From Physcomitrium patens (taxonomy: Eukaryota > Streptophyta > Bryopsida > Funariales > Funariaceae): DNA of 64,000 bases. The notes beneath the pieces were generated by a model. That model was not told the DNA's origin. It ran no database searches and worked only from the letters and a program-made list of their open reading frames with translations. The stretch is from the NCBI RefSeq assembly GCF_000002425.4, contig NC_037271.1, positions 5,401,878-5,465,877 of the forward strand. The letters are read 5' to 3'. Below, one piece after another: positions 10,935-22,454 of this stretch (positions within the stretch are counted from its first letter, which is position 1; every line of letters starts with the position of its first letter). Both the position numbers and the translations under genes were made by a program.

Positions 10935-11828
10935 TATCATGGTGTCACGGCCATAATCATATAAGCTAATAATTACATATAGAAATAGGTAGAAGTAAGT
11001 AAAAGTAGATAAAAGTAAGTTAATTGTATAATATTTAATATAGAAGCTTCCTAGAAACTTCCTAGACGCTCCTTTGACTTCATAGGTGTCTTTAATTGAC
11101 TTTTTGGATTAGAAACGTGGTCAACAAGTTGGCCATGTGCCACACATGTTGTTAGCTTGAAGATCAAGCTAACTATGTGGCCCACACGTAGGAAAACTTG
11201 CCTTGTAAGTCAAGGCATGTGTCCTACAAAGTCAACACATATTGGAGGTCCTATAGAACGTCGCCACGTAGCCCCTAGTTAGATAGTATATATAGAGACA
11301 AGAGTGAAGGCTTCTTCACTCTTGTCAACTCCTTTCTTGCTTCTAGTCTAGTTTCAAGGGTCTCTAGTTTTCTTGTATTTTGGCAATAGCCATTTCTTTC
11401 TTAATATACATATTTCTATTTTGTCCTATTTCTTTTTTGAGAAAAGTCTCACTTACTCTTTAGCTTTCATCGAGTTCTTGTCCTTGACACATGGACATGC
11501 ATATTTGCTCCAATTGTTACATTTATGATTATATAAAAGTAAATAAAAGTAGATTAAATTCATAATATCTTCTAAAGATGCTGCTTAAAAGTTTTATAGA
11601 TGCAATTTCGACTTTACACATATTTATAGTTGATTGATAGATTAGAAATTTGGTCAATAAATTAACCACATATCATATATATTGGTAGCTTATGGAATAA
11701 GCCAATTATGTGGCAAACCTATAAAAAAAATTATTTTAGAAGTTAAGATATATCTTATAAAGTCAAGACATATTGGAAGTCCTATAGAATGTCATTACAT
11801 AGCTTCTAATTGATAGTTTATATAGATT
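10935..11828 (+). mobile_element. Older 5' LTR, split by a younger solo LTR and truncated
   Basis: The old LTR starts with TATCATGG at 10935-10942 and resumes at 11495 (ACATGCATATTTGC...), the bases between being the younger solo LTR plus the repeated target CATGG. It runs to about 11828 and then jumps to the leader before gag, so its 3' part and the primer-binding region are deleted compared with the LTR at 53576-54133. It is the 5' LTR of the degenerate plus-strand element that follows. Confidence 0.7.
10943..11489 (+). mobile_element. Solo LTR of the Ty3/gypsy family, TSD CATGG
   Basis: A 547-bp LTR with ends TGTCACGG...CCTTGACA. It is flanked by the 5-bp duplication CATGG (10938-10942 and 11490-11494). 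Its sequence parallels the LTRs at 23877, 53576 and 51131, including GTTGGCCATGTGCCACAC and the TATATATAGAG box followed by CTTCACTCTTGTCAA. A TATATATAGA motif at about 11288 is a plausible LTR promoter TATA box. The inner part of the element is gone, as after LTR-LTR recombination. It keeps its TG..CA ends, unlike older copies, so it is probably among the younger insertions. Confidence 0.85.
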
Positions 11829-12600
11829 ATCCTCTTGTAATTTAACTTTTTGAATTTATTTGACTTGATTATAGAAGAAAAGATTATAGATGCTACTTTC
11901 AATGGAAGTGAGAATAGATTTACAACTATTACAAATCTTCAAGAGTTTATCAACATTTTAAGAGTAGAAAGGTCACATATTTTTTTTATTGTAAACCATG
12001 GATGTACCATTCCTATGCATATGGAAAAAGTCAACAATGAACTTCATAGTCTATATTAAAAAGTTATACAATCAAGAGAAGCAAGTAGATAAAATTATTA
12101 ATTAAATCTGAAAAGTCTTACTACTACAAGTATAAAAGAAGAAAGAATAAGTATGCTTGAAAAGTTTGATGGAATAAGATTAAAGTTTTGAGGGTTATTA
12201 TACCAAATAAAGTTGTATCTAAGATTGCATCTTTTTCAATATCATGATGGATTGACTTAAGTTGGATTCATCAAAGTACTTTTCTTTTGAAGCACTCTTT
12301 CTTGATTTGTAACTTTGATGAAAAAAGATTCATAACTACTCTATAATTTGAATTCATTATTAGAAGTGTTTACAACTACATTTGAAAAAACTCATTGAAA
12401 AAAGATAGTAGAGGCCAAATTCATATTTCTACAATAAGGATCATGTTTAGCCATCACATATGCTACTAAATTCTAAAATCTTGCTTATGATATAGATTGA
12501 AATGGTAAAGTCTTTACAAGCAACATATATGTTAAAAAATGAGTTTTTCTAATTATAATAGGAATTGTGCAGTTAAAATCTTATATAATTCCTAATAAAG
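11829..12600 (+). pseudogene. Ty3/gypsy gag remnant (element F)
   Basis: The first 70 codons (11850-12059) are open and parallel the minus-strand gag start at 47312-47079: IIEEKIIDATF/MEGKIMNAI, then RFTTITNLQEFINILRVE, then NHGCTI/NHGGTM. The leader just before it (ATCCTCTTGTAATTTAAC) is the same as that in the other copies. After 12060 the gag frame is broken by many stops. The product would have been the structural protein of the particle. Not functional. Confidence 0.7.
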
Positions 12601-12639
12601 GTCATATTCTCTCCTAAGATCCCTCATATTTTTTTAAAA

Positions 12640-12908
12640 TAGAAATTTTTTTAGGACCAAAAAATCACAAAGTCTTAGCCTTGTTAGATTCAAGAGCTTT
12701 AGCTTGTTTTTATACACAAAGACTTTATCAAATATCAAGAAATATCCTTAAGAAAACCAAATTTATGCATATAGAAGTAATAGATAATCATTTGTTATCT
12801 TTAAGAGATGTTATACATAAAATTATTCTTTTAAATGTAACAACTAGTAGTTATAATAGTTTAATAATCTTTAATATGATTAGATTTATTTTTAATCTAA
12901 TTATTTAA
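12640..12908 (+). pseudogene. Retroelement aspartic protease remnant (element F)
   Basis: An open stretch of about 75 codons shows the protease region of the Ty3/gypsy pol: LALLDSRALACF followed by KTKFMHIEVIDNHLLSLRDV and LIIFNMI. It aligns by eye with the better kept copy at 55348-55704. The catalytic triplet D-S/T-G reads D-S-R (AGA at 12693-12695), which should abolish protease activity. It is preceded by gag remnants and followed by RT remnants. Confidence 0.65.
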
Positions 12909-13199
12909 AAATTATTATTACTAAAAAATATTATTTTAAAATTAAATTTTTTCATAATCTTGATTTTTTTGTTTAAATTAAGATTCTACTAGGTTATTAG
13001 AAATTCATACGATCAATACATTTAAATCATTATTGATAGGTGCAAGAACTTTTATACATGCTACAAAAAAATGATCAATTTTTGTCATATATACCATACC
13101 TATTTTTAATGAAAAAAAGATTTCAAGTGGTATTTTAAGCCAATATTAATATTATTAAGATATTTTTTAAAAAAAGAATGTAAATATTATTCTAAAGCA

Positions 13200-13834
13200 T
13201 TATTTCTATAATTATTCTATTAATCTTTAAGAAGCAGATCAACCACCATTCTAATCAATCTATAGTCTATCACAAAATAAATTGGATGTATTCAAAGAGT
13301 ACATTAACAAGAATTTGGCTAAAAAATTCATATACTATTCTAAATATCTAGTTGAAGTTCATAATTTATTTATAAAGAAACAAGATGGATCTCTGTAGAT
13401 GTATATAGACTATTAAAGAATCAATAAGATCACCATCAAGAATAGGTAACTTTTATTTTTGATCAACTAAATCAAATAAAGATCTATACAAAAATAGATC
13501 TACAAGAAGCATATAACTTGGTATGCATCAAAAAAAGAGATGAATAAAAAAATATATTTTAAATCAGATATGGATATTTTGAAGACTTTGTACAATCATG
13601 TGATATTTTTTTTAAAAAAAAATTTAAAAGACTTTGTACAATCATGTGATATTTTTTTAAAATCAAAAAAACTTAGTTATTGATTCTATAGAATTTTCAA
13701 CCATTATCTATACCAAAAAAACTATAGTCTTTTATTTCTATGGATTTTATTACAAATCTTTTAAATTCAAATTTATAATTATAGATTATTTTATTAAAAT
13801 AATTCAATTTATATCATAATAAGATCATCATTTG
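13200..13834 (+). pseudogene. RT and integrase fragments (element F), RNase H lost
   Basis: Reverse transcriptase N-terminal motifs are seen at 13290-13500 (FIKKQDGSL, then MYIDY, NKITIKNR, then a DLQEAYNLVC-like stretch), all with stops. From about 13674 the sequence is integrase core: KKTIVFYFYGFY and IIIDYFIK, matching MDFI...VIIDYFIK of the minus-strand copy at 43795. The RT C-terminus and RNase H are missing, so an internal deletion joined RT to integrase. The fragment ends abruptly at about 13835, where a minus-strand element starts. Confidence 0.6.
13576..13665 (+). repeat. Tandem duplication of about 46 bp
   Basis: AAGACTTTGTACAATCATG followed by TGATATTTTTTT occurs twice, the two units separated by an A-rich linker. 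It lies at the RT/integrase deletion junction of element F. Confidence 0.8.
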
Positions 13835-14148
13835 AAATGATATATCTTAAGAAGTCAACTTAAATAGTGTGAACTACACACTTTTAATTTTTTTTTTTTT
13901 TATCTTAGTATATAATCCGATATTTCTTATATTTCTTAATTTTTGTAATATAAGTCAAATATTAAGTTCATGCTCTTCTATGTTTTTTTATAGTAGATTA
14001 AAATAATATCTAAATAAAAAATAAAAATATCATCAAGAAATTCACAAAAGACATCAATCATTAGATGTTGAAAAGTAATTAGTACATTTGTGAGTCCAAA
14101 AGGCATGACATTATATTCAAAATTTTTATACCTCATTTATAACACATA

Positions 14149-14194
<46 letters not shown>

Positions 14195-15188
14195 GTAAAA
14201 TATTATATGTTCTTCATAGATTTATTTCTATATAGATCTTGGCTTGATTTAGTTCATCAAAAAGTCTTGAAATCAAAGGTAGAAGATACTCATTCTTGAT
14301 GGTAATCTTGTTGAATCCTCAATACGCTACTGACATTCATTGAGACCCATCTTTTTTCTTTACAAATAAGATAGGAGCATTTATTGGAGATTTAAAATGG
14401 CATGTAAAGTTTTTAGCCAAATTTTCATCAATATACTCTTTAAGTACAACTAACTTGTTCTAGAATAGGCTATAGATTGATCCAAATAATAGTTGAGTTC
14501 CTTCTTGAAGATCGATGGAACAATCATAGAGACGATGTTTTAGAAGAATATTTACATTTTTCTTTTCAAAAGCATCTTAATAATCTTAATATTGGTTTAG
14601 AATGTTAATTGAAATTGTTTCTCCATCAACAATAGATATGGCATGTAATAAAAATTGATCTTTCTTTTGCACCATGTATAAAAGCTCTCATACATATCAA
14701 TAATATTTTGAATTTATTCAACTTATGGATTTCTATTAGCATAGTAGAATCTTAGTCTAAACTAGGAAAAAATCAAAGTTATAAGAAATCTAGTCTATAT
14801 GAAGATTTTATTTTTTTAGCCATAATAATTATAAAATAATTGGATTGGAAAGAGATCTAATTATATCAAATATTATTAAACTATTATGACCACTAGTTGC
14901 TATATCTAAAGAAATAGTTTCATGTATAATATCTTTTAAAGTTAGAAAATGACCATCTATTATTTCTATGTATATAGGATTGATTTTTTTAAATAAGATT
15001 TTTTTTTTTTTTTTTTTTTTTTTGACAAAGTCTTTGTCTATAAAAGAAGTTGAGACTCCTCAATCTAATAAGGCTAAGTTTTTATGATTTTATGATTTAA
15101 AAAAAACTTCTATTGTAAAATAAAGTGAAAGATCTGAAAAGAAAATAAAACCTTTATTAGGGATTATATAAGATTTTAGCTATATAGT
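13835..15188 (-). pseudogene. RT and protease remnants (element G, minus strand)
   Basis: The reverse complement resembles the minus-strand pol of element B (45430-44860). Codons for KKKDGS and the following RT residues lie near 14300-14350, and the AGGCATGACATTATATTC block at 14100 is shared with 45180. Protease codons lie near 15040-15110: LALLD, then a TGA where Ser should be, then GVST and FIDKD. A (TA)n tract has expanded inside the RT at 14147-14188. RNase H, integrase and the 3' LTR are absent: the copy is cut at about 13835 against element F. Many stops. Confidence 0.65.
14147..14188. repeat. (TA)n microsatellite inside RT remnant
   Basis: About 20 TA units lying within the minus-strand reverse transcriptase pseudogene. 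Confidence 0.9.
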
Positions 15189-16551
15189 GTTGTATTATGT
15201 GAAGTCTTGTCTGAGAATGCATTGAGTGCTTAACTATAAAAGGTAAAATGAAAATTGCAACAACAAAATTCTAACTTTAAAAAAATACCAAATAAAATCT
15301 AATTAAACTGTCACAATGCTAAGCAAGCTTTAATCAAATTCAAAAGCAACCTTAAAAAATTTATAAAAGAAATAATAAAAAATATTAAAGAAATATTAGA
15401 ATAATTAAAAATATATCTTAAATAAATATCAACTAAGTTCTAATTTAATTTTAGTTGAAACCTTAATGGATTACAATCAAGATCTAATAAATTTAATCTA
15501 ATCCTAATACAATTAAGAACCTCAATATCTATTGATTAAATAATTAATTTTGCTAAAAATTTTAATACTTCTCAAAAACTAAGTTAGCAATAAACATTCA
15601 AAATTTGAAGATAATTGTACATACCAAATGGAAGAAAAATCCTAAAATTTGCTTAAGTGTTGGCCGACCTCTTACTCCAATTTGAATGTTAAACTTTCAA
15701 TGCCAATATTTCCTTTTTAAACCATTCAATTGTTTTTAAATTTCATATACATGTAGAAAATCAAGTCTATTATCTTTTTACATAAATTTCACTCCAATTC
15801 AACTAGTAGATTGCTAGAGATCTTAGAAATCCTAACTGTCCTTCTAAGTCTAATTTCCTAGATCTAAACCTATTTGAAATTCAATCACCTTCAATTCAAC
15901 TATTTGATCAAGCTCAAACTTAAAATATATACTTTAGACAACTATTTACATAAGTCCTCAAAAATTGAACTATAGATCTACTACCAAATTCACAAAATTC
16001 TCTAAAATGTAATATCTTTTTTATTTCACAAATTCTTGAATCATCCAAAATAATTGTAACTTTGCAAAGCTCTTAAAAAGTCATTATATACTTAAATCAG
16101 TCAAAATTAATGTCTAAAAAAATATTAATAAGTTTGCTTTCAAATCCCACCTTTTGATCTGCCAAAGAACCTTGGAGTTGCTCTAGGTACTTAATTTTGT
16201 GCCTTAGGGTCTGATTTCGACCTAGGTTGATAACCAATCCTCTTTCGGTATTAAATTTTTTCCTTTTGAGTTAATTTTTATTTAAATCAGCTTCTAATTC
16301 TTTTCTACATATGCTTATATTTTTTATTTTTATAATCTACCTTATTTTGCCTTATTTATGGCCTTATAAAGTAAATAGAAGCTTACTTTGGAAAAAAGGT
16401 AGTATTTACACCTTTAGTTTTACTTTCTTTTGGATTATTGTCTATCTTCTAAGATAATTTGGTACAATATTTGAAATAAGATCTTCTTTAATATAATAAT
16501 TTCTTCATCCTTTTAACCTATTAGTCATGTTACATCACAACAATGGTTCCT
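15189..16551. mobile_element. 1.36-kb TG..CA-ended repeat inserted in element G
   Basis: This stretch interrupts element G between protease and the zinc-knuckle part of gag; in element B those parts are contiguous. It begins TGTTGTATTATG and ends TCACAACA, giving a 6-bp terminal inverted TGTTGT/ACAACA, typical of LTRs. It shares blocks with 36195-37690 in the same order: GTGTTGG near the middle, AATCAAGTCTA, and a CCTTAG...TGATTT...CTAGGTT...CAAC block near 16205-16230. No coding capacity is seen. It is best read as a solo LTR of a different element. A clear target duplication is not seen for this copy. Confidence 0.5.
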
Positions 16552-17560
16552 ATTGTAGCTAGAAAAACTTATTTTTTGATACATTGTTCTCGTTAGCAAC
16601 CATGCTCTTTATTTTATGATTGTATTGCTTCTTTGGACAAAGTTAAGAAATATACTTGGATTCTCTTCAATATAGGTACAAATTTTCTTGACAATAGTAA
16701 AACTTTTTTTGCTTAGTAAAAAATTTAAAATATTGCCATGGCTTGATTTATACCTCTTATTGGAGAAGTTTGATGTTAGAGAAGTTTGATGTTTATTCTT
16801 AACATCTTTCAAAGAGTCAATTGTTGCATGCAATGGCTTTAGCAATAAATTATACTAATGAATTTACTTTTGACATTGTTAACAATAAATCTTTAATATT
16901 TTCTTTCAAGCCATATCAAAATTGATTAATAAAAAATTTATCATTTTAATCCACTTTGTAAGAAATATTTTAGAATTTAGCAACATATATCATGGCTCAA
17001 TATGATCCTTATTATAGAAATATAAGCTTGGTTTTTATTATCTTTTTTTGATTTTTTCTCAATATAACCATACACACTTCCAAGAATAAATTTTAATCAT
17101 AAAGTAGTTATAAATATTTTTTTAGTCGAAATTATAAACCAAAAAAAAACATTCTAAAAAAATGATCCGACAAATCCAACTTGAGTAAATCCATTGGAGT
17201 ATTGAGAAGGATGCAACCTTAGATAGAGCTTTACTTGTTGTTAAAATCTATGAAACTTTGATCTTGTTCCATCAAACTTCTCCAATATAATTATCCTTGC
17301 CTCTTTAATACTTGTAATAGTAAGACTGCTTGGATTCAATTATAAATTTGATCTACATACTTATCATAATTAAATAATTTTTTGGCATAGACTTTAAACT
17401 TTATTATTGACTTCATCTATAGGCATAATAATAGTATCTCTATGATTCATATTAGAAATATGTGAGATTTCTATCCTATGAGTATTGATAAGCTCGTAAA
17501 AATCTGCAATAGTTACAAATCTATTATTTCTTTTGCCAAGAGTAGCATCCATAATTTATT
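16552..17560 (-). pseudogene. gag remnant (element G, minus strand)
   Basis: On the minus strand the gag of element G continues upstream of the inserted repeat. It is aligned by eye to 46240-47312 of element B (the AACTTATTTTTTGAYACATTG block next to the zinc-knuckle region, and the gag start near 17550). The leader ATCCTCTTTTAATTTAA (minus strand) before the start is the one shared by all copies. Frames are heavily stopped. Confidence 0.6.
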
Positions 17561-17811
17561 TTTTCTTAAAAAAATCAAAAAAATTCAAAAATTAAATTAA
17601 AAGAGGATAATTCATAACTTCTAATATCAAATACAAATTTTTACAAAAAAAATTAATCTTTTTTATTTTAAGAAAATAATCAATATTAAAAAAAATCAAA
17701 TTATTAATTTAAAGATGGGTAGTCAATAACCTTCAAATACAACAATAGAAGTGGAGTAATATAATCAATTCTAAAATAAGATAAAATAATAAGTTAATAA
17801 TTTTTTTAAAG

Positions 17812-18359
17812 TATTAAGGATATGAATTTCAAGAAAGAAAGTCTCAATATATTCTTATATCTCTTGAAAAGATTAAACAATTACTTAATAATGATAATAA
17901 ATTGAACTAAAATGGCTATTGCCAAAGATAAAAAGATTAAAAAGCCTTGAAATAAGATTAAAGATTGAAAAGACATTGACAAGAATAAAGAGGATTTCAC
18001 TCTTGCTTCAATATATACTATCTAACTAGAAGCTATGTAGTAATGTTTTATAAGACCTCCAACACGTATTAACTTTGTTGGACACATGACTTATCTTATA
18101 AAGTAAGTTATCTTTATATGTGCTACATAATTAGCTTTTTCTACAAGCTATCAATATGTGTGACAGGTGGCTAATTTGTTGACCTAGTTTCTAACCTATT
18201 AATCAATTGCAAACACATATAAAGTCAAAGCCACATCTTCAAAGCTTTTAAGAAGCTTTTTAAAAAGATATTATGAAATTAATATATTTTTATATATTTT
18301 TATCTACTTCTTCATAATTATATAGATAATTATTAGAATAAATATGTATGTCTATCATA
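17812..18359 (-). mobile_element. 5' LTR of element G (minus strand)
   Basis: A 548-bp LTR read on the minus strand from TATGATAGACATACATATT (18359) to CATATCCTTAATA (17812). It carries the TATATATAC box near 18012 and the GAAGCAAGAGTGAAATCC block. Both ends have TA instead of TG/CA, fitting old age and cytosine deamination. It sits next to the gag leader, so it is the 5' LTR. Confidence 0.75.
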
Positions 18360-20560
18360 CAACCACCTTATCTTTTTCAATAAAAATGATACATGTATTA
18401 AAAGATATCTACTTATAAAGTTAAGAAATAGTTGTTATTCATGAATTCTTTGATATTTGCTCATTTATATTTATCTTTTTGAAATTCAAAGAATTCTTTC
18501 AAATATGTATTTTATACATGAAACTATTTGGCTATTATAGTATTTTTTGTGGCTTCAAGTTTGGCCAACCAAATTTCCTCGAGTAAAGTTTGTCATGATT
18601 AAAATGTATCTCTTTGGCTTCTTCTATTTTTTGGAATAAGATAAAAGAGTGTTGGAAGAAAGTATTCTATAATTAAACTTATTGGCTCAATGTATTTAAT
18701 GAGTATATGTTAAGAATGCCTATAGAGATATTATTGATGTCCTAGACTATAAATTAGCCTTGTATTTTGATTGTAATATCAAACAAGAGAACTTGTAGTG
18801 TCAATTTACTAAATAGTGATATAGATGTATTTTTTATGAAGTGACTGCTATCTATTGTATAGGTGATATTATTCCAAAAGATTTTTTTATCTTTAAATTT
18901 TAGTTAAATGGTGTATTGAATATTTTCATCAATATTATAGTGGTATTCTTGTAGCAAGATTATTTGTGGTTGCCGATGTGCTTTTTGGAATAAATTATGT
19001 TTTTTTTTTTTTTTTATTGATTGTTTAAATGCCTTAATCAAGTGACTACACATTTAATAAGGTGATAAATAAATTCATCATATTCATTCAAGGTGAAGAA
19101 AATAAAACAATTCATGGTTTTTATGATTGTTTATAGAGTTGTTAATTTCTCAGCCTGGTTTGTCAAGCTTCTAGTTTGTAGTTGCTTTAGTTTTTTTTTT
19201 TTTTTATTTGTTCTAAAGAAGAAGAATTGTGTTTATATAGGCTATTGTCAACATAACTTTTGATGCAAATTTTTCTTGGAATAGAAGTAGACATAGTATT
19301 TTTTATAAAACTTCATAGTATAAAATTTTATAGTGTTGTTTCAAAGAATATCTATAAATGATAGTATAGCTTCTAAAATTTAAGATTAGAGAGTGATATC
19401 TAGATGAATATTTTACAAATAAAATGGCCAAATCTATTGTTGAATACTTCCCATTTGTATTTCCAGATTGTGTTTTTTTACTTGTATTGAGAATTTTGAT
19501 GATGTGTGTATTTATAATCATATTGGAGAATCCCAAAGCTATTTTATTCAATATGAATATCATAGACATATATAATTATTTAGATAAGAAATACTAGGTA
19601 GAAAATAAATGTAAATAGATTTGATATTATCTTGTGGCAAAGCTTTTTAAAAGCTTTATAAACACATATTTGATTTTATACATATTTATAGTATAATAAA
19701 TATATTATATAAGAGACCAAATAAGGAATTGAACAAAAGAGTTTCAACAAGGAAGCTAGCAAGAACTTGATTAAATTTGACAAATATAAGATCAATACTA
19801 AGAGAGGTGAGTTAGAACTCCAAGAGATATATTGTTGAGATCAAGGATCTCCTCAACTTCAATTCCAATATATACTAGGTATTAGAAAGTTTTTCAAGAA
19901 TTTTCCATGTTGCTTGAAGACAAAACAATCCTAAAAAGCTTCTCGCACCACTTTTTTAATCTTCTTAGAATTTTTTAGAATGTATTGAAATATTTTAAGA
20001 ACCTTTTAGAACCTTTTGAAAATCTTTTCAAAACTTATATTAGAATATTTTAAAAATAATTTGAAATCTTTTTATTGGATGTTTCATAATAGAATATTTT
20101 TATAATATTTTTAAAATTTATTTATTAAATGTTTGTAATATTACCTCTCTTTTTAACTTTGAATTCCATAAAGAATATTAATTTTATATCTATAATAAAA
20201 TAATCAAAGCTTAAGCATCATCTTCAAAGTTTTCTTATTTAAATTGATTATAGTATAGGCATTTCTTCTATTGAGATTCTTTAATAAATTATTTAAAGAT
20301 ATTATATTAGATATGGAGTATAAGCCCCAGATTCACCACTCATTAAATTATTGCCACACAACAAGTTCAGGGGGTGGAATGGAAGGACTCATAATTGTGA
20401 AATTATTGAATTAATTTAAATGTGGATGTTTGTAGTTCAATTCAAATTAATGCCTTTCAAGCAATGGTTACCAATATTAAATTAAAATGCTAAATAAAAT
20501 TTATTATGAAAACATAGTAAAAATAATTAACTAAGTTGTTACTATGAATTGATCGTAAGA
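18360..20560. other. AT-rich, no feature recognised
   Basis: No LTR of the main family, no retroelement motif and no frame above about 90 codons. Two T-runs lie near 19000 and 19190. A minus-strand 88-codon frame at 19303-19569 lacks recognisable features. Confidence 0.35.
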
Positions 20561-20564
20561 ATAA

Positions 20565-20790
20565 AAATTTAATTTTGAATTAAAAGTTAAAATTAAAAGG
20601 TTAAGTTAAAAGTTAAAATTAAAAGATAAAATTAAAAGTTAAAATTAAAAAAATTAAGTAATAATTAAAATTAAAATTAAAATGTTAAAGTTAAACTTTT
20701 AAATTAAGTTTAAAATTTAAAGTTAAGTTTAAATTAAAAGTTAAAATTTAAAGTGAGAATATTAAAGGTTAAAAATTAAAATTTATTAGC
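20565..20790. repeat. Imperfect AT-rich tandem array
   Basis: Repeated variants of AAAAGTTAAAATT, with TTAAGTT and TTAAAAATT forms, spread over about 220 bases. It is a low-complexity array. Confidence 0.8.
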
Positions 20791-21770
20791 CAAAAGGTGA
20801 AATGTAGAGATTACAAGTAATTGTGAAGATAATAGTAAAAATAAAATAAGAGAGGTGGAAGCGAAGGTACCTTGATAACATGCAAGGATTGAAGGCAGCG
20901 ACCCCTTTCTACTCCAAAATTCTCCAAAATTGGTAATTAGCTTTAATTTGAATGATTTTTAGCTTATTGCAAGGCTAACTTAAAGATGCTCTTGATTCAA
21001 CAAATCTTGTTACAATCTAATGATTTACTTGTGAGAATTTTTCCTTTGATGTTGAGTGATCCAAACTACCATGGTGACCAATCCTCTTCACTTAGAAATT
21101 CATTAAAAATTCAGATTGTCATCAAATCCAATAAAACTTGTGCCTTTTAGAACTTAGCTTATAAAGCTTGATGCTCCCAATATTACAAATGAAGCCAATT
21201 ATCAAACACTGAGAAATGCCTTTCTGAACTCGATTGATCCAAATTGCAAAGGCAGTCGACTCCCTTGCACTCAAAAATTTACCGAAAATTCCTTATTATT
21301 CCAAATCAACCGAATATTATCTTTTCGTGAAGCTAACAACAAAATATACAACTATTCGGAATTTCACATTGGAACAAAAGAAACTAAGAGTCTGATTGAA
21401 GAAAATCTGAGGCCCTTGAAACCCTTGGGATATTTGGGAGGCCGAGGGAGTTATCTACCTCAATGAAGCATATTTTAAAACTTAATGACCATCCTTCACA
21501 ATTCAAAATCCATACATACACAATCATAAGGTTTACAATGAGATTTAAAATCTAAATAAAATAAAGATTAGAATTTTGGCCAAATTTTGGCATACCTTCG
21601 CCTTTCACCCAAAAGAAGAGAGAGAGAGGGCTTGGAAAACCAAGCCTCTCTTACACAATTGAGTGGAGGCTTGTAAAAGGGTGGCTACATCTCCACCCTT
21701 GATTTTTAAGATCCCTAATCTTGATCTACGGCCTTCATTCATCCAAGAGCCAATCTCATTACCAAGGCTG
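20791..21770. other. Unassigned moderately AT-rich sequence
   Basis: Higher in GC than its surroundings, without a supported gene. Its sentence-like style (short CCAAATT/AAAATTC motifs) is similar to the 15.2 and 36.2 kb repeats, so it may be another noncoding LTR or element, but I could not align it. A small hairpin (CTTGG-AAAA-CCAAG) and a GAGAGAGAG run lie at about 21615-21645. Confidence 0.3.
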
Positions 21771-22106
21771 ATGGCTCTTGTAAGTAGTCAAGAAAGCATT
21801 TTTTTGGTAAATATAACTTCACCATTGTGTTTGAAACATCATTTTAAGCTAAGATCGACTACTCACATGCCTCAATCCATGCTCAATTATAATTTTCATG
21901 GAAGTTTTTACTTACAAGGATCTTGGCAATTTTTTGTAAAATTCTTCAAAATGAGAATTTCATTGCTTCACTTGTATTTTGAAGGAGAGGGTGCTGATCT
22001 TGTTTTCTTTACTCCATGGAATAAATCTGGTGCCACCATTGCTTTGAAAAGGCTCCCATTAATTAGAAGAACCACCATGCCGCTTGAATTTGTCGAATTT
22101 GGATGA
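21771..22106 (+). CDS. Orphan ORF, 111 codons, unidentified
   Basis: An ATG-started frame (MALVSSQESIFLVNITS...) ends at a TGA at 22106; the frame is open a further 36 codons upstream to 21663 without an ATG. In DNA this AT-rich an open frame of this length is unusual. Composition is mixed and hydrophobic/aromatic (FHGSFYLQGSWQFFVKFF, then LHLYFEGEGADLVFFTPW), with no domain I can name and no clear signal peptide. It may be a decayed exon, part of an unknown element, or chance. Confidence 0.25.
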   Translation: MALVSSQESIFLVNITSPLCLKHHFKLRSTTHMPQSMLNYNFHGSFYLQGSWQFFVKFFKMRISLLHLYFEGEGADLVFFTPWNKSGATIALKRLPLIRRTTMPLEFVEFG

Positions 22107-22454
22107 AAGCTCAAAATTATCATTGCTAACTTTACTAAATCTTTTAGAGAATTTTAATTCCAACTTCTAAATCATGTGAATGATCATAGGCTTTTAGTCA
22201 ACTCTCATAGTAATGATCAACAACTTCTAAATTATTAAACTAACTAAGTTGCTATTCTAGTTTTCTAACTCTAATCACTTTAGTCCTAATTAACCTAATT
22301 CAAGGAATTAAGTTATAATTTATACCATCAAGGATTGTAATCCTAAAAATTCTATAAAACTAAATTTTATTTATATAAATCCTAATATAACATATTCAAT
22401 TATCATAAAATAGAAAAATAATAAAAATTTAAATTTTAGAGTATAATTGAGAGT
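22107..22454. other. No feature recognised
   Basis: AT-rich sequence between the orphan ORF and the integrase remnant; nothing supported. Confidence 0.3.
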
